Positions 54,801 to 59,680 of a stretch of 64,000 nucleotides of DNA are shown one piece after another. Below the pieces are notes generated by a model. The model saw nothing but the letters and a program-made list of their open reading frames with translations. It had not been told where the DNA came from and ran no database searches. The DNA comes from Ianthella basta. Taxonomy: Eukaryota; Porifera; Demospongiae; Verongiida; Ianthellidae. Location of the stretch: contig OZ025877.1 of the NCBI GenBank assembly GCA_964019415.1, positions 4,105,242 to 4,169,241 on the forward strand. The letters are read 5' to 3'. Each line of letters begins with the position of its first letter. Positions within the stretch are counted from its first letter, which is position 1. The position numbers and the translations under genes were made by a program.

Positions 54801-57540
54801 ACTACTTCTTTCTGGCCACCTTCACTTGGGCACTGTGTGAAGCTGTCCTCATTTACAACCTACTTGTGAAAGTATTTGGAGCCAATGACAGAAAATGGCT
54901 CTACATTTATCTGGCACTGGGATGGGGTAAGTGTAGATCTTGTTGTACAACTGTTGTGTTGTGCTATAATTATAGTCCTCATATAATTATAATGGACATC
55001 TGCCTACAATATAATATTATATATTCACACAGTCACCCCAATACCCATTGTGGTGACTGCTGCTGCTTTGGGACATAAACACTACCTCATCCGACACTCA
55101 TACGACGAAGGTAGCCCAAACTACAATGCAGTGAAGGCGTAAGTCAGCAGAATTATGTACAAATTTAACAAATAGTGTACAATCAGGGAGATTGTCCATA
55201 ACTGAAATCATGTGCTTCAATTGCTCTATGTGCAGTTGCTGGCTGCCCCGTGAGAAGGGGATGATTTTTGCTTTTGTAGGACCAATGATAGCCATTATTG
55301 TGGTGAGATATGGAGACAGGCACTATCTGTAAAATTGGTTGTTTTAATGAAAACATCCTGTCTATCTTCATTGCATGATTATAAAGTGCTACAGGCATGC
55401 ATTTACTTTAGCATTAAATATTTGTGTGCATCGCTATGTTCTGTGCTCCGTGTCCTCCTGGAATATGTACACATACAGGTAAATGCTATATTGCTCATTG
55501 TGAGTTTGGTGTCACTTGCTAAGTCTCAGTGTGGAAGAGTGGGAGATGATAAGAAGGATAAGCAGACTGCGCAGTATCTGGAAGTGGGAAAGTGAGCAGC
55601 ATCAATATGCACTATTTGTAGCCATTGTGCAGTGAACTGTGCTTGACCTCAAATCCATGAGTCTTAATCCATCTGGACCTGATCTTGACTGGACTTGAGC
55701 ACACAAATTCCATGGAACTTGTGCAAATCGAGACAAGGGACTCAATAGTCAATTCATCATCAAGCAACATGAGGCCTGGTACAAAACGAAATCTATCTCA
55801 TACGACTACAACTGAACAAGTGTATATAGCTCAACTATATTATGCATGCTCAGTAACACTCATATAGTGTCAGCATAATCATTACAACTCATATTACACA
55901 GCCAATATATGGTCAAGCACCATGCACATAGTAGATTTCAGTATAACATGTGCAATTAATACAGGCAAGAACCAAATGGTACAAATAAGCAAGACAATAT
56001 TAATAAAGTTCTGCACACCAAGATAAATGAAATTGTGCACAACAACAAGCAATGCACTAAGTATACAGCATGACAATTCAGGCAAGAAACACAACAACAT
56101 CGAAACGGCCAGGGTATAATTCTCTACAATCATGCACCCAATCATTTTTAAAAGCATGCATGAATAACAGAATAGATTACTTCATCCCATACACAACTGA
56201 AAATAATCCTGATGCCATATAAGTGAATATGACAGTCTGCTCGTGTTCATGTAGCTAGATAGCAATACAATTAAATTAAATGGGAAATAATTGTGACTAT
56301 TGTGTACGTGTTGCCGGTGCATTCAGCACATTGATTTCCAGTCATATAGCCTACTGTCAAAGATTCTTTTTAGTCCTTTTTCCATTCCTAACCATGCATC
56401 GCAAATACAAATTCATAGATGTAATGTTAGACGAAATGTATGTATTCTCCAAGCTGCTAAGAGTTATTGGTAAATTGCTTCAATACTCATCCACAGGCGA
56501 CTTTTTAAGGCCACAGTCATCCTTGTTCCTGTACTTGGCTTTACCTGGATCATTGGGCTGTTTGCAGTGGGGGAGGAGGGGAGAGTCTTTGCCTACCTCT
56601 TTGTCATTGCTAATGTGTTTCAGGTGAGAGAGAGAAGCAGATTAAGGGATTGAAACATGGTATAGAGAAATAGAAAGCATGATGCATCCCTTAGACCGTA
56701 GGTGTACTCACTATATATTATCACTATAATATATATGCTACAATCAGTCATAAGAAACATGTCAATTTCTACAATGCATCCCAAAAATGTAGCATTTCAT
56801 TCTACCCATATTCTCCTATTACAGGGATTGTTCATATTTCTGTTTCATGTCGCAAGACATGAGAAGGTGTGGGGGAAGATAAAGGCCAAACTGCCTAAAT
56901 TGAAGGTATACATTTGCATCATAAAAATTGATAGAAACGTATCCACTAACACAGTTCACATGTGAGACAGGCTTCAGGTACATGCAGTGGTGAGAATGAT
57001 TAGCATGGATCATGTATGCCACTAGAGGAGCCTGATAAAAGCATGCATACGGCATGAGGTCGATGTAGATTCAGTAAATCTTAACTGCATATTTTATTGA
57101 TAAGTAATAATGTAATCCTTACAGGACTACAGCACTGAGCGTACAAGATCTAATGCAAATACTACAGGTATCATCATGTTTTATATTGATATGCACGGTA
57201 CACTCAAGAGATACATACCTTCCTAGTGATATCATGTGATGTGTTTATATATCCTCTTTCTTCAGCTACCCTTACTCGATCCACTGGGAGGCCAGGAGAC
57301 TTTGATAGCTCTAAGCATTCTGGGTCAATGGCACGAGCCGAAGCATTTGAAGACAGCAGAGGCGAAATGGAGCACAGTGTGAATGGCCAGGGCACGTGGA
57401 CGTTACACAAGATGAGGCCAGGCAATGACTATGAATCACCCTCCCCATATGAAGCACCCTTTCCACTTACTACCACTGCATTTGCAGAAGACATCTGCGT
57501 TGTGCAGGATGAGGAGCCAGTTTATGCCAATATCCAGTGA
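23620..57540 (+). CDS. Large adhesion GPCR, 42 coding exons
   Basis: Reconstructed by hand from splice sites and phase. Coding exon lengths sum to 7167 nt, giving 2388 residues plus TGA at 57538-57540, with every junction in phase. Domain order by residue: signal peptide 1-25; EMI-like 26-127; CCP 127-242 (two); FN3 243-946 (seven); CCP 947-1004; Calx-beta-like 1005-1124; HormR/TSP3 module I 1125-1345; module II 1346-1581; HormR 1582-1660; GAIN 1661-1930; GPS exon 1931-2000 with predicted cleavage L1985/T1986; TM1-TM7 2001-2272; tail to 2388. Adhesion GPCRs self-cleave at the GPS and signal through a tethered agonist at the cell surface. The ectodomain uses symmetric phase 1-1 exons; the membrane-proximal part uses mixed phases, as expected for an ancient core with shuffled modules in front. 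Its paralogues at 12760-16600 and 57788-60458 are partial. The joining of ectodomain and 7TM is inferred from phase and order, not from transcripts. Confidence 0.8.
23892..24038 (+). CDS. Receptor exon 2: EMI-like domain, first part
   Basis: Phase 2-2 exon of 147 nt, acceptor TATGTACAG, donor GTGAGT. It encodes KCYAPSYYRESYRSTYYV, then FDPCNWFRRCVRYHTNYHK. The C...C-x-W-x3-C spacing with repeated Arg-Tyr steps recalls EMI domains. The domain continues into exon 3. Tyr content is very high. Confidence 0.72.
24169..24272 (+). CDS. Receptor exon 3: EMI-like domain, end
   Basis: Enters in phase 2, leaves in phase 1 (104 nt), acceptor TTTCTACAG, donor GTATGT. It reads RYRTSYITRSSCVAYCC, then RRSDGSC. 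A CC pair followed about nine residues later by C near the end is the hallmark of EMI domains. The phase shift to 1 makes it compatible with the CCP exons that follow. EMI assignment is from pattern only; another small Cys-rich domain is possible. Confidence 0.68.
24273..24948. other. Intron 3
   Basis: 676 bases. A TTATTATTCTTATTATTC pyrimidine/AT tract lies near 24505-24530. No coding sequence seen. Confidence 0.6.
24949..25122 (+). CDS. Receptor exon 4: CCP domain 1
   Basis: Phase 1-1, 174 nt, acceptor GCTACAG, donor GTAAGT. It encodes IECDQPTRPSNGLYSFGG, TTFSCNIGYRLTG, SRTCQSNEQWSG, PTC: a full CCP module of residues 127-184. It is closely related to exon 5 (shared GSSSRTCQ and WSGTQPTC) and to the CCP exon at 45879. 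Confidence 0.85.
26836..26947. repeat. Hairpin with 19-bp perfect arms
   Basis: CACAGTGGAGCATTAACCA at 26843-26861 pairs perfectly with 26922-26940; the pairing extends a few bases outward (GCTGT / AACAGC). It resembles a short non-autonomous foldback; a related half-site (CCTCCACTGTGTAA) is at about 27630. Confidence 0.85.
27371..27549. repeat. Imperfect inverted repeat
   Basis: GCGCCACCTTCTAACCTACA near 27371-27390 is matched by GGTTAGAAGATGGCGC near 27530-27545, with further pairing of GGGATTGCAG and CTGCATTCC. Likely a MITE remnant. Confidence 0.7.
28244..28417 (+). CDS. Receptor exon 5: CCP domain 2
   Basis: Phase 1-1, 174 nt, acceptor TGGTGCAG, donor GTAAGT. It encodes VTCSVPSAPSNGQHSYWRR, VTFSCNTGYLLRG, SRTCQASGWWSG, PTC: residues 185-242. 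High identity to exon 4 in its second half indicates duplication. Confidence 0.85.
29769..30962. mobile_element. Possible element bounded by GGGGCTGCC / GGCAGCCCC
   Basis: The left edge is a palindrome GGGGCTGCCGCAGGCAGCCC (29771 on); the right edge GGGGCGGCAGCCCC is at 30949-30962 and lies within an inverted repeat CAAGTATTTCGAGTT / AACTCGAAATACTTG (30932-30946 / 30970-30984). Inside are a GC-rich block (29930-30300) with CACTTCCGG- and AAAATGGCC-like promoter motifs on the minus strand, and the GT array. A single-element interpretation is inference. Confidence 0.4.
30479..30857 (+). repeat. Long GT microsatellite
   Basis: About 380 bases of (GT)n with regular GTATGTGGTGTG interruptions in the left two-thirds and a pure run of about 90 bases at the right end. 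Open frames across it encode only Cys-Val or Thr-His repeats and are not genes. Confidence 0.97.
31268..31385 (+). mobile_element. 3' tail of a non-LTR retrotransposon
   Basis: GGGGCTTATTCCCC, TGACTAGGCTGCATGTTC and TTTAGTTGTCTCTTATTT match 3410-3490, the end of the element between CCP units A and B. Only the tail is present here, as expected of a 5'-truncated insertion. Confidence 0.8.
31560..31850 (+). mobile_element. C-terminal fragment of the same retrotransposon family
   Basis: The open frame reads HAEEEKAKKYAHLDSMYLF, then VALETCGTIGPKSRDFL and RISIAIQVGNAASVIASLPD, collinear with the broken 3140-3370 text (SFAYLLQCLFVAIQVGN). It is the better preserved copy of that C-terminus. It stops at TGA 31848-31850. 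Confidence 0.78.
32231..32527 (+). CDS. Receptor exon 6: FN3 domain 1
   Basis: Phase 1-1, 297 nt, acceptor TATAACAG, donor GTGAGT. Fibronectin type III features: KVKITWSRPSV (strand B Trp), ITGYSVQYRKRG (strand C), YTIINLSLGAIYDVRV (strand F Tyr), then SGYCCGSG. Residues 243-341. It is the most diverged of the six related FN3 exons. Confidence 0.87.
32852..33151 (+). CDS. Receptor exon 7: FN3 domain 2
   Basis: Phase 1-1, 300 nt, acceptor CATAACAG, donor GTGAGT. KVKLTWIRPSLGTGQIIT, YSVQYRRRGYSSYTTRSVSG, LNLGTVYEVRVASVGPLG, SGYCCGNGKQV. Residues 342-441. Confidence 0.88.
33152..34587. other. Intron 7
   Basis: 1.4 kb of AT-rich sequence; nothing recognisable on either strand. Confidence 0.55.
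34588..34893 (+). CDS. Receptor exon 8: FN3 domain 3
   Basis: Phase 1-1, 306 nt, acceptor CCCCATAG, donor GTGAGC. KFKVTWNKPSLGTGQVITGY, YRRRGYSSYTTHSVSG, LSLGTVYQVRVASVGPLG, SGYCCGSGKQV. Residues 442-543. It ends TTIE rather than TYN, like exon 12 in breaking the usual TYN ending. Confidence 0.88.
34894..35907. other. Intron 8 with inverted copy of an intron-13 repeat
   Basis: Bases 35165-35545 are the reverse complement of a repeat at about 45040-45400 (listed separately). Otherwise AT-rich. Confidence 0.6.
35165..35545 (-). repeat. Dispersed repeat, minus-strand copy
   Basis: Read on the minus strand it matches 45040-45400: GGTTTAAAGTC, CAAACTTGGAAGAGTATATC, GCCACTGGACTCC-like and GGAGCATTC-type blocks in the same order. 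Ends were not determined. Confidence 0.7.
35908..36213 (+). CDS. Receptor exon 9: FN3 domain 4
   Basis: Phase 1-1, 306 nt, acceptor CATTGCAG, donor GTGAGT. KVKLMWSRPPLGTGQVITGY, YRRRGTTSYTTRSVSG, LNLGTVYEVRVASVGPLG, SGFCCGSGKQV. Residues 544-645. Confidence 0.88.
36456..36741. mobile_element. Short MITE with ~30-bp terminal inverted repeats
   Basis: Left arm TATCGCAAAATTTTCGTGAC from about 36463; right arm GTCACGAACATTTTGCGATA at about 36712-36731. Outermost bases ATACCG / GGTATACC are also related. Internal GCGAA/TCGCGAA motifs repeat. No coding capacity. Confidence 0.8.
36900..39180 (+). mobile_element. LINE reverse-transcriptase remnant in intron 9
   Basis: Ordered RT text in shifting frames: KKDAAPGKDRVTVDMM (37345-37395), VPTVWRESLVVPVPKK (37457-37505), VVFIDFTKAYDKVDRVKLWG (37745-37800), then ADDTSLIASD (38015-38045) giving the ADD catalytic box, KYLGCVVDKHLELEEMV (38215-38268) and LYGVEIWGC across 38376-38403. 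The endonuclease is absent and several frameshifts and stops are present, so it is inactive. Same strand as the host gene. Confidence 0.85.
39930..40220 (+). CDS. Receptor exon 10: divergent FN3 domain 5
   Basis: Phase 1-1, 291 nt, acceptor TATGCTCAG, donor GTGAGA. It has no initiating ATG and is found by splicing logic. PSQVQITRVSRSVHSGSAAL, TVSWTVPASDLPITGYQISY, TYIITNLQPGTLYWVRVRAV, then SAIGQGGY. It is a clear FN3 module but lacks the RRRG, VGPLG and CCG motifs shared by the other six. Residues 646-742. It probably represents an older FN3 lineage that escaped the recent amplification. Confidence 0.87.
40221..41379. other. Intron 10
   Basis: 1.2 kb. The stretch from about 40530 to 40640 (GAGTGAGGTGAGAG, ACTTATAACA, GTGATGACATAAC) is paralogous to 43112-43190 in the intron before FN3 domain 7. 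No exon seen. Confidence 0.6.
41380..41685 (+). CDS. Receptor exon 11: FN3 domain 6
   Basis: Phase 1-1, 306 nt, acceptor CCAAAACAG, donor GTGAGT. KVRVNWRTPSLGSGRIINGY, YSRAGTSSYTTRSVSG, LNLGTVYEVRVASVGPLG, SGYCCGSGKQV. Residues 743-844. Confidence 0.88.
41718..42003. mobile_element. Foldback MITE with ~90-bp arms
   Basis: Left arm: GCGTACTGGTGATCCAATTT onward, through AGTACTGGTAGACCTTG and TAAGTAGTGAAA. Right arm complementary: TTTCACTACTTACC, GGAATACCAGTGCTGAAAAA, GATCACTAGCATGC. The centre holds a smaller GGGGGCACCC / ATTACATAGG...CCTACGTAAT palindrome. Confidence 0.78.
42191..42343. repeat. Very long, near-perfect hairpin
   Basis: Arms 42191-42225 and 42309-42343 pair perfectly over 35 bp (outer sequence AAAGTGGGCTAGGAGTGC). 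Pairing continues with GTGTGGGGGTC / GACCCCCACAC and a central GATAAAGCAC / GTGCTTTATC around GAGGCGAAGCCGAG. CpG-rich compared with the surroundings. Confidence 0.92.
43626..43931 (+). CDS. Receptor exon 12: FN3 domain 7
   Basis: Phase 1-1, 306 nt, acceptor CTAAACAG, donor GTGAGT. KVRVTWSTPSLGSGQIITGY, YRRRGTSSYTTRSVSG, LSLGTVYEVRVASVGPLG, SGYCCGSGKQI. Residues 845-946. It is the closest relative of exon 11, with paralogous upstream introns. Confidence 0.88.
43932..45878. other. Intron 12
   Basis: 1.9 kb. It includes the plus-strand copy of the dispersed repeat at 45040-45400. The GGTATTCAGCTAGT block at about 45562 also occurs at about 42124. No exon found. Confidence 0.6.
45040..45400 (+). 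repeat. Dispersed repeat, plus-strand copy
   Basis: Matches the reverse complement of 35165-35545. Located in intron 12 while the other copy is in intron 8 in opposite orientation. Confidence 0.7.
45879..46052 (+). CDS. Receptor exon 13: CCP domain 3
   Basis: Phase 1-1, 174 nt, acceptor TTACTAG, donor GTAACA. SCGTPNILLNGLRNISSTT, VTYTCNTGYRLTAG, SSRTCQEDGLWSGSHPTCS: a full CCP module, residues 947-1004. It has no ATG and is easily missed. Confidence 0.86.
46053..46999. other. Intron 13 with Helitron-like 3' end
   Basis: 947 bases. A GC-rich hairpin GCCCGCCGAAGGCGGGC at 46834-46850 lies close upstream of CTAG/CTGG and a T, resembling a Helitron 3' terminus. The upstream part from about 46470 (TCAGTTCGTTTGTTTG) is a candidate body, but no defined 5' end was identified. 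Confidence 0.4.
47000..47161 (+). CDS. Receptor exon 14: Calx-beta-like domain, first half
   Basis: Phase 1-1, 162 nt, acceptor TTTCTCAG, donor GTATGT. PTIVGFKESYVQVRKEIGGV, ICVVRRRN, NITVVTLQQAEGRDLSV. The order VGF ... E.GG ... ICV ... ITV matches the first strands of Calx-beta domains, which bind Ca2+ in many extracellular proteins. Residues 1005-1058. Confidence 0.72.
47162..48632. other. Intron 14
   Basis: 1.5 kb. It includes GCGAGCTGAAGGCGAGTGC (about 47412-47430), similar in style to the loop of the 42191-42343 hairpin, and a short palindrome ATGACGAGTTCACTCGTCAT near 48098-48117. The two ~100-residue open frames here have no splice or domain support. Confidence 0.55.
48633..48830 (+). 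CDS. Receptor exon 15: Calx-beta-like domain, second half
   Basis: Phase 1-1, 198 nt, acceptor TGCTGTAG, donor GTGAGT. NITATVTFNVGAIEACFIFS, then DTHEQFQLMIVNSTNRIEV and SMIISIVG. The E-x-F-x-L-x-I segment followed by a final strand fits the end of a Calx-beta domain. Residues 1059-1124. Confidence 0.72.
48923..49479 (+). CDS. Receptor exons 16-17: HormR domain 1 and linker
   Basis: Exon 16 is 48923-49161 (phase 1 to 0), exon 17 is 49308-49479 (phase 0 to 1). Exon 16 has the hormone-receptor (HormR) pattern: CPPAFLFPETPINSQAEFPC, ITANCSVNNTWTALDMSQC. These domains sit before GAIN in many adhesion GPCRs. Exon 17 (RQSLVYAIRTSSRNAAIDLV) is an alpha/beta linker without a named family. The donor at 49480 was chosen over a GTAAGT at 49419 because only it keeps exon 18 open. 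Residues 1125-1261. Confidence 0.78.
49566..49892 (+). CDS. Receptor exons 18-19: Cys-rich segment and TSP3-like repeat I
   Basis: Exon 18 (49566-49696) encodes DFCNCCGYSAITVQPLF, then CSCSSGELV. Exon 19 (49809-49892) encodes CQPRFSV ... CFLDVDGDRKPDIK, and exon 20 begins DPCVGC. DxDGDxxPDxxDxC is the calcium-binding signature of thrombospondin type-3 repeats. Residues 1262-1333. Phases 1-0 and 0-0. Confidence 0.75.
50044..50674 (+). CDS. Receptor exons 20-21: HormR domain 2 and linker
   Basis: Exon 20 (50044-50340, phase 0-0) starts with the DPCVGCCLPD end of the TSP3-like repeat, then a HormR unit: LTFQWPETTHNTVAELPC, QRKCLPDDSWEPADISSC. Exon 21 (50452-50674, phase 0 to 1) is an N-glycan-rich linker with NNSY, NKT and ENAT sequons, ending TITQIIAAKPS. 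Residues 1334-1506. It parallels exons 16-17 in order and function. Confidence 0.78.
50845..51262 (+). CDS. Receptor exons 22-24: Cys-rich segment and TSP3-like repeat II
   Basis: Exon 22 (50845-50942): DSCSCKTGASLVAHLC, then CDCNSFRSCE. Exon 23 (51039-51119): CIDPYVM ... CSLDTDGDTIPDYR. Exon 24 (51217-51262): DSCLDRYGPRINGGC. The DTDGDTIPDYRDSC string is a strong TSP3-like Ca2+ repeat. Phases 1-0, 0-0, 0-1. Residues 1507-1581. It corresponds to exons 18-19 of module I. Confidence 0.77.
51409..51644 (+). CDS. Receptor exon 25: HormR domain 3
   Basis: Phase 1 to 0, 236 nt, acceptor ACATACAG, donor GTACTT. VECLAEQDMVWQIQWPSAAP, QSVRCPGEG, HRSCLSGGIWGPADATAC: a complete HormR domain directly before GAIN, the usual position. 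Residues 1582-1660. The broken paralogue at 12760-12847 copies its second half. Confidence 0.85.
51750..53667 (+). CDS. Receptor exons 26-31: GAIN domain
   Basis: Exons 51750-51943, 52083-52149, 52379-52447, 52545-52650, 52728-52983 and 53550-53667, phases 0-2, 2-0, 0-0, 0-1, 1-2, 2-0. The first part is helical (KVEKLSVTLRDALNHSTTEN, AANFVEIVA), as in GAIN subdomain A; the later part (ASLVLSSQIPGYDGRELG, QTVELTFPIK) is the beta-rich subdomain B that precedes the GPS. GAIN supports autoproteolysis. Exon 31 must be read in the frame DEQSNDTVPASLV, not in the overlapping ATG frame. Residues 1661-1930. Intron 30 (52984-53549) holds no gene. Confidence 0.85.
53889..54098 (+). CDS. Receptor exon 32: GPS motif and tethered agonist
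   Basis: Phase 0-0, 210 nt, acceptor AAATCAG, donor GTGAGT. The core reads FRCAFFNF, GSWSTKGL, VQCNASHLTSFAILVSI. The H-L-T cleavage triad is intact (T1986 codon at 54054-54056), and the new N-terminus TSFAILVSI resembles the Stachel agonist. Canonical GPS has four Cys; here only Cys1 (1948) and Cys3 (1980) remain, with Leu1968 and Ala1982 at the other two positions. Trp in GSWS is kept. Cleavage should still be chemically possible. Confidence 0.88.
54268..54542 (+). CDS. Receptor exons 33-34: TM1 and TM2
   Basis: Exon 33 (54268-54353, phase 0-2): YITYIGCGISFLCLIGAIAF, then FLSLR, TM1. Exon 34 (54431-54542, phase 2-0): KLHNFVHLNLCIALALGLLL, FLTGIQ, TM2. Typical adhesion-GPCR (family B2) pattern. 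Confidence 0.9.
54770..55138 (+). CDS. Receptor exons 35-36: TM3 and TM4
   Basis: Exon 35 (54770-54926, phase 0-1): CKFVTALLHYFFLATFTWAL, CEAVLIYNLLVKVF; the HYFFLA-x-F-x-W motif of TM3 is conserved, with the TM3 Cys for the ECL2 disulfide. Exon 36 (55033-55138, phase 1-2): TPIPIVVTAAALG of TM4, then HYLIRHSYDEGSPNYNAVK of ECL2. Confidence 0.9.
55236..55591 (+). CDS. Receptor exons 37-38: ECL2, TM5 and ICL3
   Basis: Exon 37 (55236-55302, phase 2-0): CWLPREKGMIFAFVGPMIAI, with the conserved ECL2 CWL. Exon 38 (55479-55591, phase 0-2): VNAILLIVSLVSLAKS ends TM5, then a charged ICL3 (GDDKKDKQTAQYLEVGK). The exon 38 frame would stop at TGA if not spliced at GTGAGC (55592). Confidence 0.88.
55592..56496. 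other. Intron 38
   Basis: 905 bases between ICL3 and TM6, the longest intron in the 7TM core. Nothing recognisable on either strand. Confidence 0.6.
56497..56905 (+). CDS. Receptor exons 39-40: TM6 and TM7
   Basis: Exon 39 (56497-56623, phase 2-0): RLFKATVILVPVLGFTWIIG, then EEGRVFAYLFVIANVFQ. Exon 40 (56825-56905, phase 0-0): GLFIFLFHVARHEKVWGKIK. P-x-L-G-x-T-W of TM6 and the F-Q-G-L-F-I-F signature of TM7 (split by the intron) are conserved family B2 features. Confidence 0.92.
57125..57540 (+). CDS. Receptor exons 41-42: cytoplasmic tail
   Basis: Exon 41 (57125-57167, phase 0-1): DYSTERTRSNANTT. Exon 42 (57266-57540): Ser/Thr-rich start, then NDYESPSPYEAPFPL, FAEDICVVQDEEPVYANIQ and TGA. 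The final Tyr in VYANI fits a Y-x-N SH2-binding consensus. Residues 2284-2388. No AATAAA was found in the first 200 bases after the stop. Confidence 0.88.
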
Positions 57541-57787
57541 TCTGACGGATAAACTTTAACAATTATAGCATATTATAAGTGATAGCTTAATATACCAATA
57601 GGTATACTGAGTGCAATATTATTTGAGTTAGAACAGTGTTCGGTGTGCAGTGTGTAAATGAGGCCATAATTATAATGAATGATTACAATACTTGGTTTGA
57701 GTGAGTAGCTTAGGTCTTCATAAATGCTTTCATGTACTGTGTGTACTAGAATGATAATTATAGTACTAGATACTGGATTTCTGGTGC

Positions 57788-58379
57788 AATGGTACTCATG
57801 TACAATGCAAAGCTGCTCATCTTACAAGCTTTGTAATTTTAGTCAGCATTGTGCCTTCAGAGGATCTAGTAAGTGCTCAATTATAATTTTTCATACTTTG
57901 CATTTTGTATAATATTATTATGCTATAGCAGGATTACTTTTATTAAACATAGGAATATTGTATATACCAATTGAATTGCATCTTTCAATGGTATACCCAG
58001 TGCACAGATATGTTGCAGTTCAATCACTGTAAACCCAATCGAGCAAACTGCTATAATAGTCATCATAATTAACATAATAATACCATGACATCTGCCTACT
58101 ATTCTCACAATCACCCCAATTCCCATTGTGGTGACTACTGCTGCTTCGAGACATGACCACTATCTCATCAGACACTCATACAAAGAAGGTAACCTGGACT
58201 ACAATGATGTAAAGGTGTAAGTCATCATACACAGTCACTAATTAGTGTATTTGTATTTATGGAAATTATTATATGTACAAAACCAAATTTTTGCTTCAAT
58301 TGCCCCATAAACAGCTGCTGGTTGCCCAGCGAGAAAGGGATAATTTTTGCTTTTGTAGGACTAATGATAGCCATTATTG
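57788..58379 (+). pseudogene. Third receptor copy: GPS, TM4 and TM5 fragments
   Basis: 57788-57868 is the end of a GPS exon (VQCKAAHLTSFVILVSI, donor GTAAGT), its 5' part missing. 58111-58216 is a TM4/ECL2 exon (TPIPIVVTTAASRHDHYLIR), but its acceptor CACAG has become CACAA. 58315-58379 is a TM5 exon (CWLPSEKGIIFAFVGLM) that loses its donor where the sequence joins the 58381-58925 repeat. TM1-TM3 and TM6 are absent. This part cannot form a receptor. Confidence 0.85.
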
Positions 58380-58380
58380 C

Positions 58381-58957
58381 TGAATCATTTATAATTAGCC
58401 ATTGCATGTGCAATAAATTGTATTAGATTTCAATTCAACCATTCTGAAATGTGAACTTGCATTTTGCAATGAAGCACATATAGCTACATCCTACAGCAGA
58501 CAATATCTTGATACCACTTGAAGATCAACAATTTCAAGGATGTACACTGACAGTCTGTAGTTCATAATTATGGAACCTTGAAATTTGAGTTAGAGAGTTA
58601 GCTATTGGGTGGGGGAGGGGGTGTATAGCTGGGGAACATTTGGAAAATGGCTATTTCCCAGCAGCTTTGGGGATGTCTGGATGTCTTCTCATCAGTGTTG
58701 CATGCACATGCAGTGTATTCTTTTTCTTCAATTATTTGGTGATTGTAGTGATTGGCTAATTAAGCAAGCGATTTTGCAGAAACGTAATGCAAACTATATT
58801 TCATGACAGCACAGGTTCAAGTACATCACCATTAATTCTGCAGATCATAGAATTCTGCTTGATTTCCTACAAATCTCCAATACATACGGTATGTAGCATA
58901 GAGCCAATTTGATTTTGTGAAGGTGAAGAATTATATGCAAATCATGGTCAACTTGCC
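58381..58957 (+). repeat. Segmental duplicate of 14785-15350
   Basis: Near identity from AATCATTTATAATTAGCC through GATCATAGAATTCTGCT to TATATGCAAATCATG. It places both broken receptor copies in the same duplication history. Confidence 0.85.
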
Positions 58958-58966
58958 ATTATTCCC

Positions 58967-59400
58967 TAGTCTAGCCGCTAGCCCCTACTTTGTCATCGCG
59001 CGCGGGGGCGGAAGTAAAGTAGGGTCTAGCAGAATGTGTTAATTCCACACCTCGCGCTGACCAATGAGATCGCTGCTGCTTCAGATCACAGCAGCAATTA
59101 TGGAGACACGGGCTCTTATTGACCAAAGTAGAGATAGGGCGGCAGTTGTATTAATACGTTCGCTGCAGGCTGTGAAGCCCGCGATCGTCGAGGAAAGCCT
59201 AGGCGACGACGTTTATCACCCTCTGGTCGTCGTTTGCTCTCGTTACTGAGTATTATTCGTCGACGTTGTTCGTAATCGACGTTCTTGATAAACGCCCGAT
59301 AGAGCGTTGATTGCGAGGTGTGGAATTTACACATTCTGCTAGACCCTACTTTGTCATCGCGCGCAGGGGCGAAGAAAAGTAGGGTCTAACGGCTAGACTA
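58967..59400. mobile_element. Non-autonomous DNA transposon (MULE-like) with 9-bp target duplication
   Basis: Termini TAGTCTAGCCG / CGGCTAGACTA, inverted repeats extending about 90 bp (both sides carry CCCTACTTT, GTCTAGCAGAATGTGT and TTCCACACCTCGC). Flanking direct repeat ATTATTCCC at 58958-58966 and 59401-59409. The paralogous locus near 15354-15366 reads CCATTATTCCTTGACC without the insert. The interior is CpG-rich and has only a 61-residue open frame. Confidence 0.88.
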
Positions 59401-59680
59401 ATTATTCCCTGACCTTTGAACCTGTGTAATATCCTTCTCCTTACTGCCATAATAAGAGATGACAAGGAAGAGTGTCAGGAAGTTCCAACCCTGGTATTTG
59501 AAGGGGAGAGGGAGAAGGAGATCAATGGATTGAAAGAGTATGTATAGAGGGTTAGAAACTGTGGATTTGCATCTCTTAGTCTACAAATGCATTCACTATA
59601 TATGCTAGGAATCTTCTACATTGTGTCCCTAAAGATATTGTCATTGACGAATTTCTTCTCCCCATTCCCTACCACTGTAG

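Noticed and set aside
57226..57540. Separate small gene at the receptor tail
   Set aside because: The frame upstream of 57266 is intron; the coding part is the last receptor exon, with a good acceptor and phase.
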